Positions 37,525-47,928 of a stretch of DNA of 64,000 bases are shown here, one piece after another (the first letter of the stretch is position 1; each line of letters opens with the position of its first letter). The DNA is from Carallia brachiata (taxonomy: Eukaryota > Streptophyta > Magnoliopsida > Malpighiales > Rhizophoraceae). A program made the translations under genes and the position numbers. The notes beneath the pieces are model-generated. The model was not told the origin of the DNA, did no database searches, and saw nothing but the letters and a program-made list of their open reading frames with translations. The stretch covers positions 186,001-250,000 of the forward strand of contig JADCRB010000051.1 in NCBI GenBank assembly GCA_021464245.1. Reading direction: 5' to 3'.

Positions 37525-38899
37525 ATGGCGAGCGAGGAAGAGAGCGCGGTGAAGGAGCCATTGGATCTCATCAGACTCAGCCTCGACGAGCGCATCTACG
37601 TCAAGCTCCGCTCTGACCGCGAGCTCCGTGGAAAACTCCATGTACGCCTTCTCAATCCCCCAACGCTTCTTGAAATCCTTGATACTATTCTTTCGCGTGC
37701 CTCTTTACTTGCTTGATTTGTTCTGCGCGTTTTTGTGTACTATTGGATTCTCGGGGTTTTGTTTTTTGGCTGCACTTGTGTATTCGTATTTTGAAATACC
37801 CAGATCGCCAATTTTAGGTTTTTCCCGGATATTTAATTTCCCCCTTACTATTTTGGTATAAAGTTTGGGATTTTCTGGTTTTTCGCTAAATTGGTCGATT
37901 AGGTTTACTACTATTTCTTTCGTATATGATAATCAGTTAGAGAAATATAAATATTCAGCCCTTTTGGAAAAAGAACAATAAGAAGAAGCAGAAATCAGTT
38001 AGTGAAATATGAATTTGGTGAGGGAATAGATTTTTTTTTTTTGAGTAAGTTGAGGAATAGGATATTGCATGTTTAAAATATTGTGATTATCTATTTTAGT
38101 TGAGTAATTTTCGTTTCTGATGGAAATTTGGCTCCGCAGGCTTACGATCAGCATCTAAATATGATTCTTGGTGATGTTGAAGAAATTGTTACTACTGTAG
38201 AAATTGATGATGAGACTTATGAGGAGATTGTTCGGGTATGTTGGGTCTTATACTTTGTTCTTCCTTTTTTGGTTTGTGAGCTGCAGCGGTTGCCTGTTGT
38301 GGTAATATGGTGTATAGATAATTTCTGGCTTTTCTATTTTATAGGAAATCAATTTCTCCTTAGTTATGCGGATGACATGTTTAGACGATCTGTCTTGCCT
38401 TACAATTGGAGCCCATTTAATTACTTGGTTTTCTTCAAAATTGGGCAAACCCAAGTAACAAAGACAATACATTCTAAGCACCGATGCATGAATGAAAACT
38501 TGCAAAAACTGCTCCATCCAAAGGAAAATGGTTACTGTAAAAAAAAAAAAAAGACAAAGAACTACTGAAAATGTTTTGTTGGGGAAACTAAAAATAACAC
38601 AAAACATGGAAGTGAATAAGCGCTTTTATGGGTTTGAGAAGTGGTATTAGGCAATGAAGTGCCATTGGACAGCATTGCATCACGTGGAAAACCAGTGGGT
38701 TAATTTTGGGGATGGGGAGTGAGTGAAAGAAACGTGGAAATCAAAATGCCTCAGTAGATTTTGCAATACCCTTTCAAGGGGTAAACTAACCTTCTGTGCC
38801 CTTTTTCTTTTCTGTTAGACTACAAGGCGCACCGTACCTTTTCTGTTCGTTAGAGGAGATGGTGTGATATTGGTTTCTCCTCCCTTGAGGACGACATAA
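37525..38899 (+). CDS. LSM3: U6 snRNA-associated Sm-like protein LSM3, three exons
   Basis: Subunit of the LSM2-8 ring that binds the U6 snRNA 3' end in nuclear pre-mRNA splicing, and of the cytoplasmic LSM1-7 ring in decapping and mRNA decay. Exons are 37525-37641, 38140-38235 and 38819-38899; both introns are GT-AG. The product is 97 residues, the normal length. The Sm1 motif is [20 protein letters not shown] in exon 1. Exon 2 encodes [15 protein letters not shown], the conserved Asp-Asn-type RNA-binding loop of Sm folds. Exon 3 encodes the Sm2 motif [13 protein letters not shown]. All frames are intact. A GA repeat (37478-37496) lies in the presumed leader, and a MITE ends 64 bp upstream of the ATG, so the proximal promoter has probably been rebuilt by that insertion. 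Confidence 0.95.
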
Positions 38900-40542
38900 C
38901 TGAGAGCATGAAGATCAGGGTGCAATCTTAGGTGAACATTACGTATTTTCAGATTCACTTTTTACCTTATTATTACTGCAATTTTGATGACTTTTCAAGT
39001 CAAGATTAGTAGTTTTTGTTTGAATTAATGACTCTAAGGGTGAGAAATTGTGGAGCGGCCAACAAAGTTTAGATCCAAATGTGATTTGAGGTCAATGATG
39101 AACTTCTATGATGTTTGGCTATCTTTCAAGATCTCATTTATTCAGGGCTTGGGAAGATCGTTAAGTAGACCCCAGTCAATGTAATTTTAAGTTTGTTGCC
39201 GAGGAAAGCTATGCACCTCAGGGCAGCTTGCCTCTGATCAGCTGTATGGCAGACATCTAAAACCATGGCCACCATTGGACGTGGAGATGGTTAGATGAAT
39301 GTGGCAATCTTACACAAGCAGCTTTCAGTAAGATTATGAGATTGTAGAGTTTCATCTGTAGAGTTTTCAATTTGCCGATTTTTTTTATTTTTTTTTTTTC
39401 AAAAGCTTAATTTGTTTCTCATCTTCCCCCCAAGCTTTTGAATCCTATTTACATTGAACCGAACCACCGACGGCAGCTATGGTAAATGGGGTTTCTCTCT
39501 CTCTCTCTATCTCTTTTGTGAGCGTTTTTCGAGGTTGCCTTCAGTCTATGAAATTATTAAATTGAGTTTCTTTTTAACAAAGCTTGTCCACAATTTTCTT
39601 AAAAGCAAATAACCATAGTCGCACCAATTATATTTATCTGATTAATCTATCGTATTTCATGATGAATGGTCATGTACTCATTCCGTGGACAGTATTTATT
39701 TCAAAGGAAAAGGTGAATTGTTCATCGGTCATGCCCTTCGTGCCAACATGGACATAGTCTGTCACCTAAAATTGCTGTGAATAAGGAGAAAGTTGAGAAA
39801 AATTCTCAACTAAAAATTTTTATTCTGGTTGTGGCAAATAAATTTTGACTGAACCAGACAGACAATTGGGAGCACTGTGGAGGATATCGGCGAACAACTT
39901 TTATTGAATAAACAAAGCCTGATATGGCTTCCGAATACATTACTACTCTCAGCGGCGAAGATCCCTTTGATTCTTTTGGCTTAGTTATCACTTTCACGCA
40001 ATCACAATTTACAACCTAATTTTGCTTTTCCTTCAAACCCTATCGTGTTTGAATGCGGTTCCATTTCTTTCTCTTTCCTTTACCATTCATTTCGGAGTAA
40101 TTTCACCGTTCTTCGGCAGGGATGAATTCATATCTATGCTTCCTAGTTTCAAAGTGTTTCAAACTTCGAAGCTAACCACCAAGTATGATCAAGTGTCACC
40201 AAGCATAAAATATTAAGTGATATATGGTATTCGAACTTTAGACCTAACTCAGGGTTAAAATCCCCCTCTCCTAATCTAATTAGACTTTTCTAACTTTCAG
40301 GCTAATGCTACATCATCTTTACTTGCACGTTTAGAATGCGCACTACATACTTGCGCACCTGGCACTCTTATTTGGCCTATATTTTGACATGATTCAACAG
40401 GACATCATTTATGGGTCAATAAATGTATCATGATATCCAAGAAAACTGGAAAAAGGGTTGCACTTCGATTAATACACCATTTGAGCTGTGTGGTCAACTG
40501 CCCGAAGGGAGAAATAAGGACAGGAAAGTTGAGAATGCTTCT
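38900..40542. other. Shared 3' flank of LSM3 and FBPase
   Basis: The two genes converge here. Presumably holds both 3' UTRs. No further gene seen. Confidence 0.5.
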
Positions 40543-43500
40543 CTATTGGTTGTTTCCTTCTTCAGCATAGAGCGCTTTGATTTGTTCAACATCGTCACAG
40601 CTTCCCATAAAGATCGGAGATCGGTCATGTATATTTTCTGGAACCAAATCAAGTGCCTGCCAATGTAATTAGTCAATGTCAGATAAAAGAATGAAAGGAA
40701 CACAAATTTCACCTCCAATATTCTTTTAGTAAGGCAGAAATTGCCCAAATCGAGGAACTCTGGGACACCAACAATAGTTCCAAATAACATCAAGCAGCTA
40801 GAACAGTAACAGTGGCTGGTCCAGTTATTGTTCCTCAAATGAACACGAGAATAGATGTTTCTAGGAAACAATGTCAATGTGTTTTGTAGTGCGGAAGCAA
40901 AGTGAAACATAACGGACAAAAACTTTTGCAGGATAACAGCTTTTGCGTTTTAAGCATACGTAAAGAAAATCAGAGGTTCAACTTATTGATGAAGTTAATA
41001 CCCGTTGCTTGCCCGTAACAGCCTGACCTCCAGCTTGTTCCATCAAAAATGACATTGGGAAGACTTCATAGAGAACCCTGGTTCACATAAATTTAATCAA
41101 ACAGGTCCCAGAGTAAGTCCGCAACATTATCAAACAAAGATGAGACCAAGATTCGCAAAAGCTAAGTGTCAACAAAATTCATACCGCAGTTTCCCTTTAG
41201 GGCTCTTCTTATCAGCAGGGTACAAAAATATCCCTCCATAAAGTAATGTGCGATGGACATCAGCTACCATGCTGTTCATCGTGCCAATAATAACTCCAAA
41301 TTATAATCAGAGGGAGATAACAAAACCAGATCACGTAGATGTATTATCAAAAATTAACTCTATAAAGTGGCCCAGCAAAATCTCTTCCTAGTGAAACTAC
41401 CAAGTTGATATTTCATGCTTGTCAGCAACAGAAGAAAACAGAGCAACTCATGTTTGGTAGAATATCTTTATGTTTTGGTAGCAGATTACTTAAAGGCACA
41501 GTATAGTTGTTTAATATGGTTGATTGTTCTGCTAAAATGCTATTGGCAATGTAAAAGCACTTTTACAGGATGAAATTCTGATTAAAGAAAGAGTAAAATC
41601 CTTTTTCTTAATTTAATATTTCAGAGGCAGCCATAGATGCATTGAGCCAGCAAACCCTGAGAGCTAACAATATTAAAGGTGACAACCAAGTTAACAAACT
41701 TTTTCATTGCAAGATGATAAAATGACTTAAGAAATTGCAGCTCTGGGTCACAGACTGAAAAATTTCTCAATTTCGATGTGGTTAAAGATGTTGCAAAAGG
41801 ATTATATTGTTTAGACCAACTAGCTATAGATAGTGCACTATCAGAGAGAGTTTGTAAGATCCAAATGCAAGTAAGGAAATCATATTAGTGATGAAAATCA
41901 CAGGACTAAAGATAAATAACCACAGTATTGTAAATGACAGATCCAACTCAACAAGGTGAAAATTAAAAAGCAAGAAGTGGACACAACACATTCAACCAAC
42001 TCTGCAAGAGTGTGAGTGTAGAGAGAGAGGGGGATGGAGGGAAGTGACGGCCAAACAAATAGCAAGTTGAGGGAAAACATTTCAAGCTAAAATTTTGAAT
42101 CAAGCACATACCATAAAAAGTTTTGAGACCAGACGCATAACATGAACCAAAGCATACTTTCACTAAAAGAATGGTCACGTCTGATAAATTGCTGTAACAA
42201 TGCAACTTAATGCCACAAAAGAAAACTGGAAGCTAAAAATATCATGTTTGCCAGGATGCTGATCCATCATACCTTCCAACATATCTCAGAGACTTAGGCG
42301 AAGAACCATCCTTGGGGAATTTGCAACTTTCCACAAACCTAAAACCATAAGATATTGGTTAACTACAGCACAGAATCAGCAGAAACCAAAGAAACAACGA
42401 AATGAATATTACTTAGCTGTTGGACCATCCCAGTTTTTAGCATTTCCTTCATTTACTGAATAAATCTTTCCTTTCTTTGGAATCTGTTTAAAGAAAAATT
42501 CAAGAAAGAAACACTAACTGCTTCAGATGAATGCACAATCATCCATTAGAGTACCCTTGTTGATGGACAGAACTCTCCTCTAAACTGCTCAATTTCAAAT
42601 CACCATCCCCTGACTTATCCAAAGAAATGAAGGAAAAAAAAAAAAGTCTAACGGAAAAAGATGGTCTTCCCAACTGCTGCCTAAAGATGCTTTGCAGATG
42701 CTCAAATTAGGGGCCAAAATTCAAGCTTAAAGAGCATAAATAAAATTGCTAGAATTACCATTCCAAGTAATTATGAAGCGTGATTAAGAATTCCATTGTT
42801 TACTACTTAGATAAACTATGCTGAGAATCGGATAATTGGGCAATTACTCCAAAACTCATATAGAAAGTGTACCTTAATGTCAGGGTGAGTAAGAATGAAC
42901 TCCCCAAGTGAGGGATCAAGGGTGAATCCATTAACACCACTTCCAGTGCTTAGCACGAACTGCAAAATTAGGTATTTGCTTTGGGGTAAGTGCCAAAACA
43001 GTATGAAGGATAAACCCCAGGGAGAGAACAAAAAAACCTCATTACCCAATCCCAAAGGAAAAAAAACCCAGTTAAAAAAGAATTAACAAATAATGAACAA
43101 AACCCGAGCATCAAAATCACAACCAAGGTGATCTCTCATACCGTACAAGAGCTTCCATACAAGCAATAGCCAGCTGCTAACATATTTTTCCCGGGTTGCA
43201 AGACATCGTCTAGTGTTGGTTCATTGCCATGTTTCACCAAGTAAATTCCAAATATCTAAACAACGAGAAAGACAGAATATATCATGCAATTGACACATTT
43301 GAGTTAGACAATTTGAAATCTAAAAATTTTGGGGCAGATAGGCATACCGTGCCAATAGAAACACCGCAGTCAATGTTGGAGGATCCATCCAATGGATCAA
43401 AAACAACACAGTACCTGCTCGTATGACGCACACATAACATGTTTGCATTACAAGGGGACCAAAATGGGAGAATTGAACAATCTAAAGAAAAACAAAGAAA

Positions 43501-44373
43501 AGAAAAGGTACGACGAAAGGAAAAACAGCAAACTGAGAGAACAGTCAGTACTTTCCACGCTTGGCAGCCTCCACAAACGTTGCCTCTTCATCCTCTTCCG
43601 AGACAAGAATGCACTGCCACAGAATGCAATCTGTTGGAGGAAGTGACAACACAGGAGAACTTAAAATTTTCAAACAGATTGCCCTGACACTTACAGTTCG
43701 TCCACTGCTCACCAAAGCCTTAATGAAAACTTCATTCGAAAGCACGTCCAGCTTCTTTTGCTCTTCACCCTTTTGTGTTTTTAATTCAGGCCAAAATTGA
43801 AGCAAAAAAAAATATAAATGACTTTAACACACAACAAAATGAATCTACACAAATACTTTCAATAAACTGAAAAACACAGGAAATTTTATTAAAAAAAAAA
43901 AAAACCCTAAAGAAAGACAAGTATTTTGACCCATCAAAAACTTGCCTGAACGTTGGTCTCCCCAGCAAGTCCAATAAGTTTGGCAAGACCAGCCTGCACC
44001 GGTCAAAATTATTAGAGATTAACTAACTTAATATATACACAACCAATTAAAATCTTACTAAGCCTACAGTATTTTAGCAGTTATTTAGTATAATATTCTC
44101 CGGTTTGCTAATCATATATTGAAAGTACGCATGGACGCAAGAAAAAACTGACGCGAAACATCTACATAATAATAAATTGATTATTTTGTAAAAATTAATC
44201 ATCTGATAGCATAAAATAATTATTGTTATCAGTCCGTACGCGCCTACTTTTTCTGACTCACCTAATGAGACTCTGGCGTACTTTCGCAAGTATCAGTCGA
44301 CAGATAACAGAGACTTCGCATCCAAACAGATATTACGATCCAATTCTACAAACCATAGGAAAATGAAAGTGGC

Positions 44374-44412
<39 letters not shown>

Positions 44413-44569
44413 TGTTAACAGCGGAGCAAACGAACTTGCAACCAAGAACAATGTGACTGAGGAGAATAGTGAAATCTCCACGAGACTCCGGGTGCTTGGA
44501 CTGCTCATTCAGCACGTATCTCGTTATTGTCATCAAATCCGTCCGGTGGGCGTCCGCCGCGTGATCCAT
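40543..44569 (-). CDS. FBP: Cytosolic fructose-1,6-bisphosphatase, 12 exons, intact
   Basis: Hydrolyses fructose-1,6-bisphosphate to fructose-6-phosphate in the cytosol, an early step of sucrose synthesis and gluconeogenesis. Exons in order: 44569-44411, 43993-43946, 43769-43695, 43613-43552, 43414-43348, 43255-43142, 42959-42873, 42483-42413, 42338-42273, 41271-41185, 41077-41002, 40656-40543. Joined they give exactly 341 codons, the standard plant cytosolic length, with no frame error. Visible signatures are the metal-binding [11 protein letters not shown] motif across exons 4-5, the SEEDEEATF acidic motif, [21 protein letters not shown] near the C-terminus, and [13 protein letters not shown]. 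There is no transit peptide and no Cys-bearing redox insertion of the chloroplast isoform. Intron 2 uses a GC donor (CAG|GCAAGT). Intron 1 starts immediately beside a GA/CT microsatellite. Two G-boxes lie upstream of the ATG. Confidence 0.95.
44376..44409. repeat. (GA)17 microsatellite at the FBPase intron 1 donor
   Basis: Thirty-four bases of perfect GA repeat. On the minus strand this is a CT tract that forms the first bases of FBPase intron 1, so the splice donor AAG|GTCTCT is built from the repeat edge. Length changes here would alter the intron but not the coding exon. Confidence 0.9.
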
Positions 44570-44742
44570 TACTGACCGTGGCGGTGGCGGTGGCGGTGGC
44601 GCTGGTAAATGGTTTGCTTTTTGAGGAACGAGAACGGAATATATAGTTAAACAAAAGAAAGATGAAAGAGAGAGCGAGCGGGCCGGGGCGGGGCCCGCCT
44701 GTAGGGACGGGGCTATCTTGTTTGGTGGGGAAGATTGGCAGG

Positions 44743-44751
44743 ACACGTGGC
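44743..44751. promoter_or_regulatory. G-box/ABRE-like motif upstream of FBPase
   Basis: ACACGTGGC, a CACGTG core about 175 bp upstream of the cytosolic FBPase ATG. CACGTG cores are bound by bZIP and bHLH factors in light-, sugar- and ABA-responsive promoters. A second core lies about 110 bp further upstream. Use in vivo is inferred only. Confidence 0.5.
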
Positions 44752-44855
44752 GGGAGTAGAGCAAGGGTGTGAGGTGTGTGGCCGTCACTAGAGATAACGC
44801 TTTCCGTGTCTCTGTTCTCTCTTCTCTCATTAATCCCGAGTCTGTCGTTTAACGG

Positions 44856-44861
44856 CACGTG
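44856..44861. promoter_or_regulatory. Second G-box (CACGTG) upstream of FBPase
   Basis: CACGTG in the context GGCACGTGGGG, about 290 bp before the FBPase ATG. Pairing with the G-box at 44743 makes it more likely to be a real promoter element. Confidence 0.45.
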
Positions 44862-44869
44862 GGGGGTGC

Positions 44870-46463
44870 TTGCTGCGATTGGACTGTTACTGAGATTTTT
44901 GGTATCTGTCTGTCACTTGAAGTTGAAGATAACGAAGTGGCGCACTTCGAGGTTCGTTTTATCCTTTGTTTTCTTTCCAGAGTCACCTGAAAGGAAGGGC
45001 GTGAGGAAATCCTCGGCATCTGGGCCCACTAATTCTTGACTACTTGTCTTCCCATTTTGGAGACGGTCCCGGCGGTTCATTTACGGCATTGTTTTTTTTT
45101 TTTTGGGCTCGGCTACGGATACCAAGACAAAGCTCGAGTCTCCGTACCGACCATCTAAAATATTATTATTATCATTATTGTATATTTATTTTTAAAAAAA
45201 CTAAAATTTATATTGTAATAAATGTTATCATAAATCTAAATCGCAAATCTTAAATTTTGTACCTTAAATCCTAAAACCTAAATTTAAAAAAAATTACTTA
45301 AAAAAATAATATTATATACTTTTAACTTTTTCTATTTTTTATAAAAAAGAAAATAAGATGACACTCAATAATTTTATTAAAATATTTATTGAAGAAGAAA
45401 CTCTATAGTGCTCATGATCACTAATTTTTATCACAAACAGACATATTTAATATTATCAAATACTTTAACAAAAATTCAAACTCATGACACTGTAATACAA
45501 ATGAAAGCTTTTAATTACTATATTACTAATTACCAGTGGTAAATAATATCAATTTTTTTAATTCATATTGACAATGTCAAATTTGATAAATTTTAAGGTA
45601 GAGTTTGACGAGTTGAGCTAAAAAATGATGGGTTCAAGATGACGCAATTTCATTTTTTTTAGTCACGCAATCTCAATATTTTCAAGTCCACTCAGATTTT
45701 TCTTTCATGTATGTAATGTTTTCTATAAAAAAATTCTATATAATATTCACGCGAGCATTCTTATTTTTAATAAATCACCCATAATAAAAAAAAAAGTATA
45801 CAATATTTATGTCATCACCATCTCTTGTTCCTGTTACTAGCGACAAAATAATTGGAAAGAAGAAAAAACTGTTCGCTCTCATTAATTGTTTTCTTTCTTT
45901 TGCACTTAATACATCATCTTATACTTCTTTTTTTCAACAACTAAAAAAAAATATTTATAATTATATTAATTATAATACTTATAAATTGAGATTAGCTTGA
46001 TGACCATTGAAAGTTTACATTCAATCACCTCAAAAGATAAATTTACTATTTAAAAATTATTAAATTTAAATAAATTTCTCTTATACCTAATTATAATATT
46101 AATAAGCGTAAAATTCATTATTATATTCTCAATATAAATTCTCTTTTTAATTTAAGAATGAGTGTGGACATAAAAACTTATATCAAAATGAATATAAGTA
46201 AAAACACCTTGAATCATATCGAGATGGCCATATCAGATGGTCAGTATCTTACGCTTTGAAGGATGACATTTTACCATCCATATGTCGTCATCTTATTTTA
46301 TCCCATTCAAATGGAAATATTCAAAAATTTCAACAATTTTAAAAATTCAAAAATTTCTATCTTTTTTTTCTTTCACTTTATCACTCTGTCTTTCTCTCTC
46401 TATCTCTTTCTTTTGTTTTTAGCTCTTTTCACTAGAAAAAGAAAGATTAAGCCACAAAATTTT
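44870..46463. other. Spacer upstream of FBPase
   Basis: AT-rich beyond about 45.1 kb; no coding signatures. Confidence 0.5.
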
Positions 46464-46468
46464 TTACC

Positions 46469-47276
46469 TAAAGTGCCGTTGGAATGTTGTAAGCGTAAGC
46501 ACGTAGTAAAAGAACTCTCACACGAAAAAACTAAGACAAAGACAAGTTCAAGCAACATGCATATAGAGACTCATGACTTATATTTCAGACCAATTAATTT
46601 AAAAAAAGAGTAAAATTTATAATTTATTTATTTATTATTTATTCTCGTATTTATAAAGTAAGAAGTTAATCTTAAAATCTAGAATCTAGATATGCAGAAG
46701 TCAAGCACAGAGCGCAGAAGAAAATGTAGAACGTCATGTGAATCCTAATTTTCTATATTGAAGTTGAGAACCAGCGTATTCTACATGTGTCAAAATTTCA
46801 ACATGGTATCAAAATAACCAACGCTTGTGTACGATGGACACAACTATTAAAAAGTTAAGCCCACGTGAATAGTTGAATATTTTGTTGGCACGTGCTGAGA
46901 AAAGCAAAACCCAATCTGCTATGCAAAAGACTCACAAATAACGATACTCACACTTGAAAGAGAGTATTGAATGTTGTAAGTGTGAGTATGTGACAAAAAA
47001 ACTCTCATATGGAAAAATTGAGACAAGTTCAAGTAATATATATGAAAATCTATGATCTATATTTCAAGTTAATTGATGTTGAAAAAAAAGTGAAGTCAAT
47101 AACCTATTTATTTCTTACTTATTCTTCTACTTATAATATAAGAAGTCAACCCCGAAATTCAGAGTTCAGGTGTGTAGAAATCAAGCCCAAAGCATACAGA
47201 AAAAAAAAAATCATGTGAATCTGTATATTTTGCACTGAAATTACAAGTCCGTGTATTCTATGCCAAAAATTCAACA
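46469..47276 (+). mobile_element. TRIM-like miniature LTR retroelement
   Basis: Two diverged direct repeats serve as LTRs: 46469-46803 and 46955-47276. Both contain GAATGTTGTAAG near the start, CATGTGAATC, and ATTC-AACA at the end. The interior is only 151 bp. Right after the first repeat comes TGGTATCAAAAT, close to the initiator-Met-tRNA primer-binding site TGGTATCAGAGC of plant Copia/TRIM elements. The 5-bp flanks are TTACC and GTACC (4 of 5). No gag or pol. LTR divergence suggests an old insertion. Orientation is set by the primer-binding site. Confidence 0.75.
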
Positions 47277-47277
47277 G

Positions 47278-47928
47278 TACCCAAAGTGGCCAATATGGGT
47301 TGTTGGGAGTGAGTCCCGTTACATTGTTCTATATGCTATCGATACCGGAGTTCAAGATGAGAACGAGGTTGAAAAAAGTGAGGCACGTATTCGCAAAGCA
47401 TTTGATGCACAAGATGAGAGTGGCGGTGGTGGTTTCATTAGCGTGGAAGGCTTCCATGAAGTCCTTAGGTAAACGAGCATCAAGCTTCCAGCCGAGGAAC
47501 TGGATCATCTTTGCAGCACAAGCTTTATCGTGTGGTGCGAGTTTTGGCTGATTATTTTGGATTTGGACAAGAGTTTACGGGGCCTAAAGGATTCAAGTGG
47601 TTTGATGGGTAAGAAGGTGTTTGATCTGTACCATTTTAATGGGATTGCAAAATCTGATTTAACTGTGAGCTACATAAACACTGGAGGTGAGACGCCACTT
47701 CAGAGACGTAGGCTTACAAAATTGATGGTCTCAGTTCCTACTCGGATCCGGATGAATTCATGACTGGTGGTAATGTCTTCTTGTTCTGGGAAGAGTGAAT
47801 CAAGTGGTAAGGCTGTTGAGGTGGCAATAACTGAGCCCGCACAGCATGCACCTTTGGTGGACTGCATTAGAACCCGCTGGCCTTGTGCTGTTTGCAATTG
47901 GGTGGGCGATCCTCCTAGTATAGTCTGA
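47278..47928 (+). pseudogene. Broken C-terminal fragment of a MINDY3/FAM188-like EF-hand protein
   Basis: Translation matches what I recall of the C-terminal part of the plant FAM188/MINDY3-like protein (At1g43690 type, a ubiquitin-interaction-motif protein). It starts YPKWPIWVVGSESRY, followed by an EF-hand-like loop FDAQDESGGGGFISVEGF. Then come GLMGKKVFDLYHFNGIAKSD and a terminal CNWVGDPPSIV before TGA at 47926-47928. It is broken by an in-frame TAA at 47470-47472, a frame change near 47735-47740 (a few bases missing) and another near 47773-47776. No upstream catalytic part is visible: a TRIM-like element ends exactly where homology begins. It lies next to cytosolic FBPase, as I recall the intact gene does in Arabidopsis, so it may be a decayed syntenic remnant. 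Identity is by memory of family signatures, not by search. Confidence 0.65.

Noticed and set aside
44333..44830. 165-aa minus-strand frame starting upstream of FBPase
   Set aside because: Only its MDHAADAH part is real; the upstream portion is the in-frame leader and the downstream portion is intron.
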